From positions 378,485,306-378,549,305 of the forward strand of contig OY856187.1 of assembly GCA_963693315.1 (NCBI GenBank): a stretch of 64,000 nucleotides of DNA, written 5' to 3'. This document shows positions 22,640 to 34,440 of this stretch, piece by piece. The notes beneath the pieces were generated by a model. It worked only from the letters and a program-made list of their open reading frames with translations, was not told the DNA's origin and ran no database searches. Both the position numbers and the translations under genes were made by a program. Origin of the DNA: Diogma glabrata. Taxonomy: Eukaryota; Arthropoda; Insecta; Diptera; Cylindrotomidae. Each line of letters starts with the position of its first letter. The first letter of the stretch is position 1.

Positions 22640-24225
22640 TTGAAATAAAAAGTGGTATGTTATAAGTTACGATATGTGTCACAAAAGCACATAGATACCT
22701 GGTAAGATCTAATTATCACAACAATATGCGCTCTGAGGTGTCGATGAATGGTTTTGTTTCAAAATGAATGCTTCGCTCGAAGCATTTATAACTTTTGATC
22801 TAGATCTTTTTTTAATATTCTGTTTTCGGATTTTATTTTATATTTCAATATAGATGAAAAAATCCGAACACAGAATATTAAAAAAATATATAGATCAAAA
22901 GTTATAAATGTTTCGAGCGACTTTGTGTGGAAAAATTTCATCCACACAAAGCTCGCTCGAAGCATTTATAACTTTTGATCTAGATATTTTTTTAATATTC
23001 TGTTTTCGGATTTTATTTTATATTTCAATACAGATGATAAAATCTGAAAAGAGATATTCAAAAAATATATAGATCAAAAGTTATAAATGTTTCGAGCGAC
23101 TTTGTGTGGACAAATTTCATCCACACAAAGTCGCTCGAACCATTTATAACTTTTGATCTAGATTTTTTTTAGTATTCTGTTTTCGGATTTTATTTTATAT
23201 TTCAATATAAATGATAAAATCCGAAAACAGAATATTAAATTGGAATATGTGGATCGAAGGTACTCGTGAGGATCGAAGGCACTCGTGACTATTGATTCGG
23301 GCAAAGTATTCCATTTGTACGATGTATGGACAAAGAAATCTATCTTCATTTTAACACTATGACAGTGAGTGACCAGCAAAACACCATTGACCATTGACAA
23401 GTAAAACAGGGTAAAAAATATGGTTCACGCACGATGGATCCGATTCCATCCGAGCACTGCTGGTGACGATATTTATAAAAAAACAACGAGATAAGAGAAT
23501 TAAGATTTGAAGTTAAGTATCAATCACAACTCGTGTAGCACTTTTTCGAACAGAGTTCAAAAGAGTCAGGATGGAAACAGATGCAGCGCCCCAAACTTGA
23601 CAACAATACTCCATACAAGGACGAACGTAGGACTTACAAATGAGGAGTTATTAACATTGACGATCATTCTAGAGTAAGTCGATAGAAATTTTGATGACCA
23701 ATAAAATTTTTCAGATTTGGTTGTCATACACACTAATCGAAATATCTTTGGCAAACTCGGTCGTTGATCTGGCAACAATCAATAGCCATGTTTGGTGAGC
23801 TAAAATTGAACATATTTCAGTCACCGCAATTGGCAACTTTTGCCAGGCTATCATTTACATTTATGGTATCTCTCCGGACGGGCTTTATTCGTTCATGCAT
23901 TTTCCCTTTTAAAGATAGGAAAACGAGCGATTTGTGCAGTATACTATCATCTGCAAAATTATTTATTGGGTTACTGGTGATTTTCATTTGATGTAAAAGT
24001 AAAGCTAAGCTAAAGCTAAGCTAAGCCAAAACTAAGCCTTGGGTACATCAGTGTTAATTAATTTAGATGCGTAAGAAAAGCCATCGATGGATACCGAAAT
24101 GTATCGGTCGGTGAGAAAGTTTTGAATAAACTACGCAACTGCGGGGTTAAATCCGTACGCTACGCGCTTGCTGTTCAGGTTAGCAGCCCGGATTTGATCA
24201 AATGCAATTTGACGACCAAATTGTA
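22640..24225 (-). pseudogene. LINE ORF2 fragment with RT catalytic motif (CR1/Jockey-like)
   Basis: Reading the minus strand from about 24225: FDQIRAANLNSKRVAYGFNP, then DRYISVSIDGFSYAS, then NNFADDSILHKS, which holds the (Y/F)xDD polymerase motif, then LAKVANCGD, PNMAIDCC and the thumb/C-terminal region (LDS-type block, then FFVHTSYKWNTLPESIV at about 23290-23350). Frames are broken many times, so the copy is dead. A satellite-like array (22770-23245) interrupts its 3' part: copy 1 at 20.7 kb is continuous where this one is split. It shares the GTGTCACAAxAxCACATAGATACC 3' region with copy 1. Confidence 0.85.
22770..23245. repeat. ~180-bp palindromic satellite-like array, 2.6 units
   Basis: TCGCTCGAA starts at 22773, 22953 and 23131, giving periods of 180 and 178 bp. 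Each unit is itself a dyad: GCATTTATAACTTTTGATCTA runs in, ATTCTGTTTTCGGATTTTAT is mirrored by ATAAAATCCGAAAACAGAAT, and TAGATCAAAAGTTATAAATG runs out; unit borders are also dyads (TTTGTGTGGA / TCCACACAAA). The array sits inside the LINE copy and is non-coding. Confidence 0.88.
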
Positions 24226-24899
24226 ATTAAAGAGGAAAATATTATTCAACTTTGCCTTAAACAACAGAAAATTACTGATTATTTTTCAGTAAAAAATTGT
24301 CCATCGCAGCTTAACCTGAGTAGACATATTCAGACATTCTCATTCGAAAATATTTACATATACATATGTTTATGTAACGTCGGTTTGATTAGCTTTAACA
24401 TAATTATTTTATTAATGAATTGTTTTTAAACTATTCCTATTTTTTTGTGATCGAATTTATATCAATTAACATGTAGCAAATAATTTAATATGAAATACAA
24501 TGATATAATGAGAATAACAGGCAAATTTTCTTATGCTTTTTTAATTTTTTTGGATATAACGTACAATGGTGTATAACGTACGCTTACGTCGGTCCCTTGA
24601 CCGTACTTTATAAACGAGTTTTACTGTACTTTACTATAGACAAAAAAATTACGCTATTATACAAAGTTACTATATTAAAATAGTTACTTTTTATTATAAT
24701 TATTATAGTTATTATAGTTGTTATAATAGTTATTATATTTTAAAAGTTATTTGTAGTACAAAACTGTTGGAAACCGGTGCCAAGCCCGAGACATATTAGT
24801 CGGTTTTTCGTCAATGTGGCACCGACTTCGAACAGTTTTGTACTACAAATAACTTTTAAAATATAATAACTATTATAACAACTATAATAACTATAATAA

Positions 24900-26612
24900 T
24901 TATAATAAAAAGTAACTATTTTAATATAGTAACTTTGTATAATAGCGTAATTTTTTTGTCTATAGTAAAGTATAATTAAATTAAATTAATCAAAATGTAA
25001 CGTATTTTTGTTTCTCAAAGCAACAATTTTGTTATTTTTCACTTTTTTGTGCCTCTTTTGTTTTTTCGGAAGTCGGTTCTATTTTTTTTTAAAAAGTTTT
25101 TTTATTTTTTTATTTTTAGTGTAGTCATTAAGCAAATGTCGGCTAGAAAGCGTTCTAAAAGCAATAACTTCAAATGCTAGAAAACTTTCATCAGTGACAA
25201 TCTATTAATTATGGTTTTGCGATTTTTTGCACAAACGGCATACATATTTCCCGTGATAGAATAGTATATTATGCTACGATCATGTAATGACGGTTATTAA
25301 TACACGAGCATTAATCAGGATACAAACCGAGCCGTAGGCGAGTTTCGTATGGTATATGCGAGTGTATTAATAACCATTACATGAAAGTGGCATACGCCCG
25401 TTTTTCTACACCCGCTAAATAACGAAGAACGAAAATTACAACGAAAGTTTCAATTTTAAAATTTCAAAGATCAATTTTTTTTCCATACGAAAATTTCAAC
25501 AAACGTCAAATGCATAGCATGTTTGATTGAAAAACTATGGGTTTCTTTCTATTGATTAAAAATCTGTATCGTAATAAAATCTGTATCGAAATGAATATCA
25601 TTATAAAACGGATTTTGGTCATATAAGTGTATTTTTATAATACGGGTGTAGAAAAAATTATTTACGATAACCTTGACAAGTATAGCAATATAATACTGCC
25701 CAAAATATCCAAACAGATTAATATGTTTTGACGAAATCAGCGAAAATGCATTAAAAATATGGTTTTTTCTAGTTTTCTGAATAACGGTATTTTTCACATC
25801 AAAGAAACAATTATGGAACCCTCTGGGAATGAACTCAAATAGAATAAAAATTAAATCATCTAAGTCGAACGAGCCGTTTTTGAGAAATCGGTGTACTACA
25901 TATAAAAAAACATACAGTGAAACACAGAACCTCCTGCTTTTTTGAAGTGGGTTAAAAAGCAACTATTTTAATATAGTAACTTTTTCAATAGCGTAATTTT
26001 TTTGTCTATAGTAAAGCATAATTAAATTAAATTAATCAAAATGTAACGTATTTTTGTTTATAAAAGCCATAATTGAGTTATTTTTCACTTGTTTGTGCCT
26101 CTTTTGTTTTTTCTGAAGTCGGTTCTATTTCTTTTCAAAACGGTTTTTATATTTTCTTATTTTTAGTGTAGTCATAAAGCAAATGTCGGCTAGAAAGCGT
26201 TTTAAAAGTAATAACTTCAAATACCGGAAAAACTTTCATCAGTGACAATCTATTAATTATGGTTTTATGATTTTTTGCACAAACGGCATACACATTACCC
26301 GTCATAGAAAATTATTTACGATAACCTCAACAAGTATGGCAATATAATACTGCCCACAACAAACAAACAGAATAATATGTTTTGACGAAATCAACGAAAA
26401 TGCATAAAAAATATGGTTTTATCCAATTTTCTGAATAACGGTATTTTTCACATCATAAAAAAAATTATGGGACCCTCTGTGAATAAACCCAAATAGAACA
26501 CAATTTAAATCATCCAAATCGAACGAGCCGTTTTTGAGAAATCGGTGTACATACATAAAAAAAAAACCTTACAGTGAAACACAGAACCTCCTTCTTTTTG
26601 GAAGTCGGTTAA
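24900..26612 (+). repeat. Two direct copies of a ~660-bp repeat, first carrying an insertion
   Basis: Copy 1 (24900-25955) and copy 2 (25956-26612) share AACTATTTTAATATAGTAACTT, GTAGTCAtxAAGCAAATGTCGG, the CAAACGGCATACA block, GAACGAGCCGTTTTTGAGAAATC and an end reading ACAGAACCTCC...GAAGTcGGTTAAAAA. Copy 1 contains an extra ~390 bp (about 25261-25650) flanked by TAGAA on both sides, absent from copy 2. The CCGACTTCC/GAAGTCGG word also ends the adjacent foldback arms, so these belong to one family. The 137-codon antisense frame at 25549-25962 crosses the insertion border and is not a gene. Confidence 0.8.
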
Positions 26613-28198
26613 AAAACATTTCAATCATACTAAAACATACCATCTTCATCATAAAATTCGTATTCATATTAGTCAAATTAGTCAACGTTTTATTTAGCAG
26701 CAAATTTGAATATGGTTTTAGTAAGAATTTTGAGTACAAAGTTTACAATGAAGTTGACAGCTGTTGTAGCTGAGATTTAAATTTGTTTATAAGTTTGTTA
26801 AATAAATTATACAATAAACAATATACCCAACAAACATAATGTGCATGATGCACGAGTTTATGCACATTTCATCCACTTTTTTGTTACTAACTTTTAAGCT
26901 TTTATTAAATATTCTATTGTATATTTGAAGTTTAGTTGAAGTATAAAAATATTTGAGCGCTAACGTCATACATATTTGTTTTACTTTAAATGTTTAAATC
27001 ATGTAACATGTATTCAAAATGTGCAAAAACTTTCGAGCATAAATACAAACATATTTTATATATGGTTTTTATGACTAGGCTGTTAGTATCAGAACAATTA
27101 TCTTTAGTATACTATTTTGGTAACGGTATTCCAACAAATGAAGATAGCGGTCATATTTTTAAGTTATAAATGGAAAATGTATGCGTCAGTGTGTTTGAAT
27201 TTGTAAATAATGAGTCCATTTTTTTCACCACTTTTTAATGATACAATTTAAATGAAAAAAGTCCAAGCGGCACGTATATCCGATAGAAATAGGTAGATTT
27301 CGGGACCAGACAGCTTTGTGTACAAATAGAATTAAATATGTCAGATTAGTTTAAGTAAAAAATTTAAGTAGAATAGTCCAAGTCCAGAATAATCCAAAAA
27401 ATTTATCAAACCAAACTAAATACATTAACGGAAATGGAAACTACTTTATCAATGCGATTTCGCAACAGTTTTATTTAATTTGGTTAAAACTACTTTTAAT
27501 AACACATTAAATCCACCAAAGAGCAAGTAAACGTTCTCACAACGTCACAACGTCACACCTACAACACCACCACACATAATTTTATAATCTAAAATTGTCA
27601 AACAACTTTTACACCTCAAACAATTCAAATATCTACAATTTAGAAAAACTTTTGTAAATGTGTAATCAATATGCATATATTTATTTCAACTAACCCACCT
27701 CCAAATATTCCAAATCTCCGGAGAAAATATTCCTTAATTTAAAACAATAATGACTCAGCTTTGTTTTAATTTTTTTTTTAAATTTTTGCGAAAAAAAATA
27801 AAAAACAAAAAAAAACAAAAGAAATTTTATTTAATATTTCTATGAGATATTTTTATATTTTTATGGAAGTTGTTGTTGTAATTAAATGGCATGCATTACG
27901 TATAATGCTAATTACATTGAAACCTCTTGGGTTAGAAAGCTGAAAATCTCTGAGGTTGTAGCTGAAAAAATTATCTAAAAGTTAGTATGAGTTTAAACAA
28001 CATAAACTGAAGAAGGCATGGCCGTTTGCGTTTGTTTTCGTTCTAACAGCCCTGGTGTCTCAACCTCTAGACTTGAACTATTTGTTTTTCAAATTTTGAA
28101 AAGATTTATGTTCTATTTAACGAGTGCATAAATTTTCAAATGTGAGATTGGCCATTTTCAGTGAAATCGAGGACAACAAAGTTTATTAAATTTTTAAA
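26613..28198. other. AT-rich intergenic, nothing recognised
   Basis: No frame longer than about 80 codons and no repeat boundary was found. Small frames at 26534 and 26787 have no coding character. Confidence 0.45.
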
Positions 28199-28249
28199 AC
28201 AGCTGATTTTTCAGGAACCTGGAACGCAGGTTCCTGAAAAATCAGCTGT
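28199..28249. repeat. Perfect 23-bp stem hairpin
   Basis: ACAGCTGATTTTTCAGGAAC and its exact complement are separated by the loop GAACG (stem 28199-28221 with 28227-28249). It is isolated, with no T-tract or TIR-like flanks, and could be the residue of a foldback element. Confidence 0.9.
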
Positions 28250-28517
28250 CATTTAGACAAAAATGATAGAAATATGTTCAAATATTCAATATTAATAAAT
28301 ATTTTTAAAATATTATGATTCAAATGGAAGCTATAACGCCCTAGATTATTTGACTTTTTTGGCTCTAGTCACTTAACCTGTGCTCGGATATAGCCAGTTT
28401 GCGAACTTGTCCAAGAGAGTATTTGCCGCAACGTATACAGAAAATATTTTCGTTGTAGGTCAAGAAATACGATCGTGAGAGTGCCGGTAAATTCCGTTAT
28501 AGCTCATATCGTTTCGT

Positions 28518-28665
<148 letters not shown>

Positions 28666-28824
28666 TAGGCGAAACGCGAGTTTTTAAGAATGGGATGCTG
28701 CGTTCTAAATAATATTCCACAATAACTACTATTAAAACTCAAAAATAGCCCATTTGAAGAAACATAGTACATTTTGCTACAATATATGGAAACGCTGCTT
28801 TTTCGTGAATGATATTTATTATAA

Positions 28825-28950
28825 ATTATTTAATTAGAAATCGACGACATACCATTTAAAATTCATATTCTATTTTTCATGGTTACTTTGTCTTAATAAC
28901 TATTTGATGAAGATACCATAGCAACTACAATTTGTTATCTAGCGAATATG
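28825..28950 (+). repeat. Inverted partner of 31700-31825
   Basis: AAATCGACGACATACCATTxAAAATT...TTCTATTTTTC..GGT and ACCATAGCAACTACAATTTG are repeated in reverse at 31700-31825. The pair brackets both long (TA)n tracts, suggesting arms of a ~3-kb inverted structure or two inverted copies of one dispersed repeat. A partial third match (AGAAATCGACAACATTTTAA) lies at 30808-30828. Confidence 0.7.
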
Positions 28951-29189
28951 ATTTTATACACTAGAGGAAAAAACGATTTTCAAAGGGGATTAAATCTGCA
29001 TGAAAATAGAATTCATTTGCTATTGTAGAAATATATATTTTTGCATATTTTTCTACTTTTAACTAAAGACGCTTACCATTGAAGATCAAACTTGTTTCAC
29101 TTTAGTCTACTCTCCCTCGAGCAAGTTGTGTAATTGAAAAGCATTTCATTTTACTAATTTATTTAGATCGGTGGCTACAAACATGTTTT

Positions 29190-29375
29190 TGTATTTTTTA
29201 TAATAAAATGGACTAGTCAGATCAAAATAATAATGGACTAGTCAGATCATAAGCTCAAAATAATTATTTTAAAATAAGAATAAAATTGTGTACATATTTA
29301 TATTTGAAATATTTTTAAAGCTTATGCGTTCCATTTGTGATCTACTCAAAGCTTTTAAGTTATTTTGTTCTAAGG
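29190..29375 (-). repeat. hAT internal fragment, related to 59590-59755
   Basis: It shares TAATAAAATGGACxAGTCAGATC, an AATAAAATTGTGT block, GCGTTCCATTxGTGATCTACTCAAA and TTATTTTGTTC with 59590-59755, which lies inside the hAT element at 59.0-61.0 kb. GGACTAGTCAGATC is locally duplicated (29211-29247). This is a second, isolated relic of that hAT family. Confidence 0.6.
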
Positions 29376-30442
29376 AACAGTTTTTATTTAATATCCGAAG
29401 CAGTCGTTTGCAATTAAATTATCAATGCACAAAACGGCAAGGAAAATAAAATTTTGCAGTAAAAACTTGATCCTCTGGTTTGAAACGCAAAATTCAATCC
29501 ATTTTTAAAATTGCGTTTATTTATATGTACTAATATTGGAACATAAAAATGGTTGTTACAAAGCAGCTCATCTCATCAGATACATGAAAAAATTTCTTTG
29601 CTTAATATATCAAAGTATGGACTATGGTTTTATATTATTGAAATTCACCAAGGGAAGAAATTATTGTAGTTGTTGATTGGTCCTATCCTAACAAACAATC
29701 GAGAAATAGAACCACGAAAATGGTTGAAAAGGAGACAAATACCTACATAATTTGGAAATCAGTGGGTCTTCTATTTTGTTATTGAAAAATATGTCGAAAT
29801 TTTAAAACAAAACTGTTTTGGAAACTGTTCTGCAATAATTTTTAATTGATAATGCACCATAATTATTTATTCAAACATTTGTAATTCAAACAATAAATCC
29901 AAGTTCTTATTAAAAATCAATACATACTTTGATGTAAAGTAGTAAAACTTAGCTAAAACAATTAAACCAGTACATATAAGCTAAAACAAAACAGATTTAC
30001 CATAGTACTACTATGATAGTATATGATATGCTATAAGCAGCACAGCATCTACTGCTATGGTTTTTGTTTGATTTTTTTCGCTTTTTATTTTCCTATTTGT
30101 GTTTCTTCTTTTTTTTGCGTACAAATATTATAATTCCGTACGCTGCAAGTTGGACAGCTTCTTGTATATTATTTGAACGAAATAAATAAATATTTTGATT
30201 GCGTTGAAGTTTTTTTTATAAATATTAGGAATTAATATAATTAAATAATAATAATAATAAATATTTATATGGAAATATTTGTATAATTTTACAGAAACTT
30301 TGAAGATTTATTTTAAATAAATACCTAAAGTATTGAAAATTTATTGAATGATGCTTGATAAAATCTTTATTAAAAAACAATCGTTAATTTGAAAAAGAGC
30401 GGCCTGGTTCAAAGGGAAGCAGTGCTTCCCTAGCATCCAAAG
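29376..30442. other. AT-rich intergenic, nothing recognised
   Basis: No gene or repeat boundary is supported. A (AAT)n-like stretch occurs at about 30243-30262. Confidence 0.4.
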
Positions 30443-30682
<240 letters not shown>

Positions 30683-31210
30683 ATTTTTTTTTTGTTTCTC
30701 CGTCTCCGCTTATCATTCATAGTCGTTTGGCACCAAAATTTTTCCGAAATTCCGAGATGAAGCCCATTGCAATAGGTAGATTTTTATATGAAATCTCCCT
30801 AAAAATTAGAAATCGACAACATTTTAATATTTGACTTACATATGAAAAACAATAATAATTTCTTTAAGATTATAAAAAAATAAATTCAAATATCAGTAAA
30901 CCGACATGAAACAAGACAAACATATTAAAAAATATAATAATTTTTTAAATCGTTAAAATTTAATATTCAAAGTGCTTGCTTTTTGTGTTTGTATTCAATA
31001 CATTTACAAAAAAATTGCTTACGGATATAGTTTTAGCTGAAAATAAGATCAAATTCATCAATTTAATATTACACAAGTCAAGTTATCTCATGAAATTTAT
31101 ATGAAACCATATCAGTTTCGTGTCGTTTATCTTTATAATATTTGCTAAAGTTTAATCAAAATGAACAAAGGATTCTAGTGCGCACACCCCATTAACGAAA
31201 ATCAGTCTGT

Positions 31211-31600
31211 TTGCAACGTTTTAATAATTTCACTGCACAACCAAAGCTGGGTTTACCGGACTCTGAAATACAACCAAGCACAGGTCCATTAATCGTTGAA
31301 ACAGTACTTGGCTATTGTTATTGGGTCAGCACTAGAACCATTAATCGGGTGACGATCCAAACACTGACCCATGAATGGCAAAAAGTAGTTGGCTATTGTT
31401 ATTGGGCCATTACTGGAACTATAAATCGATCGATCTACGGTTTATAGAAAATAGCCAATACAGTTGACTTTCAATGCCCATACTAATGACCCGTCTATGG
31501 TTAACATAAATTGGCTATTGTTATTGAGCAGTTCTGCATTCATGAATTGACCGATCTACAGTTGATATAGAAATAACCCAATAAATCAAATAAATTTTAA
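31211..31600 (+). repeat. Degenerate repeats of GGCTATTGTTATTGGG
   Basis: TTGGCTATTGTTATTGGG(T/C)CA or TTGGCTATTGTTATTGAGCA occurs at about 31308, 31390 and 31511, each followed by a variant of AxxATxAATCGAxCGATCTAC. The spacing (about 82 and 121 bp) is irregular. The plus frame at 31211-31447 reads GYCYW twice for this reason. It is probably a decayed minisatellite; no protein is recognised. Confidence 0.6.
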
Positions 31601-31699
31601 AGTTAATAGCGAAATAAGTTTTTCTGGGAGAAGAAAAGTCTATTTTCATGAAGGCTAAATCCGCTGTGGAAATGGGTTTTTCCAATAGTTTAAAATCAT

Positions 31700-31825
31700 T
31701 TTCGCTAAATAACAAATTGTAGTTGCTATGGTATTTTCATGTAGCCTTACAAAGTTTTTAAAACAAGGCGACCATGGAAAAATAGAATAAAAATTTTGAA
31801 TGGTATGTTGTCGATTTGAAATTTA
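31700..31825 (-). repeat. Inverted partner of 28825-28950
   Basis: See the partner entry at 28825: AACAAATTGTAGTTGCTATGG opens this copy and ATTTTGAATGGTATGTTGTCG closes it. The two diverge by scattered substitutions, so the duplication is old. Confidence 0.7.
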
Positions 31826-32269
31826 ATCATTTCGACGCTAACGCGTCTCATGAATAAGTTTTCACTCACAAAAAAACAGTATTTTCATATCTTGTATGTA
31901 GCAAAAGTCACTATTTTCTACATACGGAATGAAAAAAATCAAAATCAAATCGACTCCAAAGGAGCGAAAACAAAAAAAAATTTTTGCTCTTACGAGTAGG
32001 AACGATATTAAAAAATACTAAAATTTTAACTTGTGAATATTATTTTGAGGAGTTTTGAGGAGAATATGGTAAATTTGTAAACTCTGAATTTACTCGACAC
32101 GGTCGATTTTTAATGAAGCCGAATAATCAGACGTCGAACATAGTGTAACTTGTTAATAGACACAAACTTTGCGGAAATTTTGTTTGCAACAAAAAGCAAT
32201 TCAGGTTCTCAAGTGATCGAAAATGATCGAAAATGATCGAATTTGTAAAATTTGTGGAACACAAGTCGG
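31826..32269. other. AT-rich intergenic, nothing recognised
   Basis: A small GATCGAAAAT repeat cluster lies at 32216-32240. Otherwise no supported feature. Confidence 0.4.
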
Positions 32270-34440
32270 ATCAACCAGTGTTATGTAAAGTGAACAATAA
32301 GCATGACCAGATATGTATGAACAATTTTCAAACCATCTTTTTCTTCGCTCCCACCGGCTAATTATATTCCATTTGACTCGAATATGAACTATATCAAGTT
32401 TTATTGAAATCGGAAAATAATTACCCACCGCGCAGTGGCGTCGAAGATAAGAAAATGAGCAGAATAATAGGATTTTTTATTTTTATCAGATATAATTATC
32501 TTAAAACATAATATATCTCATAATTTTGATTTATTTTTATTAAAAGCTAATTAATTAACGATTCTAACGAGCCTAAGTATGTAGAAATCGATCTTAGAAA
32601 AGCGATTTCTCTTAATTTTTCTTCTTACATATACGAAAATTCACTAATTCATAATAATCTTTTTTCAAAGAAAAAAATTAATTTTTATGGTTAAATTTAT
32701 AATAATTTTTCATTCAAAAGCAACATTTTTCCAGAAGAAATCAATAAATTAAATTAGATTTATTGTATGATGGGTATTTGCATCTGTAGTTTTCGACCAC
32801 CTGAACGGTGTATTGTGTACCTTCCTCGTCTTTAGTTAGAATGCTGTTGTGTTCCGTGTCATCAACTTAACACCGAGTTCGGCGGTATCATTAACAACAT
32901 GCAAACTTTGGCAAAACAACGTGGCTTTGACGAAATCCTCATTCCGATGGGTCATGTAGCAAAAAATCAATACAAATTCTAAATCGATTAAAAAAATCTG
33001 AGTTTTTTCTGTGACAAAATTACTAATGTTGTTATTAGCAATAACATGCATATGTTTGCATATGTTTGACTGTGTCAAAATCTTTTTTGCGAGTTTGGGG
33101 TGCGATGTTGATGTCTCGTGCTGGGGCCTCAAGGTTTTGTACCATTTTTTTGTTTTTCATCAAACGAAATCTCTGGGTCGAAAAAAGCCAAGCCAATATT
33201 TGCTTCCGTTAAATAGTGAAGATGATAACAAATTTTGCTCAACATTCCTTCTGAAACTCTTTGGTCAATTTTGATGAAATCCAAATCCTGATTTGCGCCT
33301 GCTGTTCCATCTATGCATTTGAACCAAATTTTTACATACAACATAATCAGAAAAATGCAAACGTCTCGAAAAAATGCAAACGGCTTGACTTGTCGGACCT
33401 GGGCGTTTGAATTTGTAATTCTCAATGGTTTCGTCAAGAATAATCAATGTAACTTCCAAAAATTCTTTATATTCGCTGTGTGGGTGTGATTTTTCCAACT
33501 CTTCATGTCAAAAAATTACTAGAGCTTCTCACGAGTGTTTTGGAATTTTGTTTCCCAGTTTTTTGTCCGATATTCCATTTTTGAACATGGTTGGATTAAT
33601 TTCACCATCGTCCCATGCCTTCTGAAATTTGTTGAACAGATAAACATCGGGTGCTGTGGTCTTTCCAAATTTGAGATCATAAACAGCCCGTAGTTTAATC
33701 TCCTGTATGTGATGACGACATGGGAATCGAATCAAGTTGTGGCCAATCTTTTTTTCCACCTTTTTCTGGTCCAGTGTTACTTGATGTCGTGTCGTAACAC
33801 ATGGCTTCGACTTTATCAGTAAGATCCCATTCTTATAGGCATTCATATATCGCATTCGCAATCGATAAGCCGCTCCCTTCTTTGCATTATGAAACCGTTA
33901 ATAGCTTATCAATATTACCAAATGTTTCTATGGTTGGCAAACGATCTACTTTACCATGTCCAGTTAATTCTGCTAGCAATGTATCCAAAAATAAAAATTT
34001 GTGTTACTCAAACAAAGTCTAAATCTAACATAAAAATTTATTTTTTCTGAATTTTCGCAGAATTTTTTTTTTTTGGATTTAAGAAGAAGAAATTCGATAA
34101 CAGCGCTTTCCTAAGATCGATTTCTACATACTTAGGCTCGTTGGAATCGTAAAGTAATTAGCTTTAAATAAAAAATCGAAATTATGAGATATATTATATT
34201 TTAAGATGATTATATCTGATAAACATAAAACATCCTATTATCCTGCTAATTTTCTTATCTTCGACGCCACTGCGCGGTGGGTAATTATTTTCCGATTTCA
34301 GTAAAACTGCATACACTTCATTTTTGAGTCAAAAGGAACATAATTAGTCGGTGGGAGGGATGAAAATAACAACTTCATAAGTTAGGTCATGTCTAGTGAA
34401 CAATCAAAATTTATTCTGGTTATGGATTTTTTCTACTCCC
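32270..34440 (-). mobile_element. Long-TIR DNA transposon with RHHI-type transposase gene
   Basis: Inverted arms of about 350 bp (32280-32640 and 34080-34430) match through CCACCGxCTAATTATxTTCC, GAAATCGGAAAATAATTACCC, CGCGCAGTGGCGTCGAAGAT and CTAAGTATGTAGAAATCGAT. Between them lies a minus-strand transposase-like pseudogene. The exact outer ends and target duplication could not be fixed by eye because the arms fade outward. Confidence 0.75.
32800..33861 (-). pseudogene. Transposase-like protein, RHHIxE...WYLTE family, frameshifted
   Basis: Reading the minus strand: FPCRHHIQEIKLRAVYDLKF, APDVYLFNKFQKAWDD (33529-33861), then EYKEFLEVTLIIL and FKRPGPTSQAV (33265-33498), FRDVCIFLIMLYVKIWF and LHYLTEANIGLAFFDPEISF (33129-33437), then the C-terminal block to about 32836. 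The order CRHHIxE, KAW, KEFLEL, PGPxHxA, KLYVKxWF, YLTEExxxLAFFD is one I associate with a transposon-borne protein widespread in arthropods and cnidarians; I cannot name its superfamily with certainty. At least three frame changes show it is dead. Confidence 0.7.

Larger units (their letters stand above)
21900..24300 (+). pseudogene. Pogo-like transposase remnants
   Basis: Near 21926-21995 the plus strand reads ITLANKLKYLVEVDQKKSFS, like the CENP-B/Psq-type N-terminal helix-turn-helix (LTLxEKLxVIKEVExGKK), then breaks on a stop. At 24202-24300 it reads ENIIQLCLKQQKITDYFSVK, like the acidic, QxxITDFF-ending C-terminus of Tigger-type transposases. The DDE catalytic core is not visible; the intervening DNA is a LINE. 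Both ends are short and diverged, so the call leans on their position inside matching TIRs. Confidence 0.6.
21473..24626 (+). mobile_element. Pogo/Tigger-like DNA transposon, nested and dead
   Basis: Terminal inverted repeats are CAGTAAAACTCGCTTTTA (left) and TTATAAACGAGTTTTACTG (right), flanked by TA on both sides (21471-21472, 24627-24628). Subterminal repeats of TATAAGGT/TATAACGTACG recur near both ends. It carries remnants of a CENP-B-type transposase. A minus-strand LINE (about 22640-24210) has been inserted into or has replaced its middle, and a (TA)n tract and a hairpin (22108-22205) lie between. The TIR style and TA target are those of the pogo branch of Tc1/mariner. Confidence 0.85.
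21359..25085. mobile_element. Foldback element, ~255-bp arms, left arm split by pogo element
   Basis: The left arm is 21359-21472 plus 24629-24768; the right arm is 24831-25085. They are reverse complements, with ACCGACTTCCGAAAA at the outer ends and AGTACAAAACTGTT at the inner ends. The 62-nt spacer has its own stem (GGTGCCA / TGGCACC). The right arm reads straight through the site where the left arm is interrupted, providing an empty site for the pogo insertion. Confidence 0.85.

Noticed and set aside
25549..25962. 137-codon antisense frame
   Set aside because: It runs across the border between an inserted element and a duplicated repeat and is absent from the second repeat copy.
24900..26612. 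LTR retrotransposon formed by the two direct copies
   Set aside because: The copies are adjacent with no internal region, primer-binding site or pol gene, so tandem duplication of a dispersed repeat fits better.
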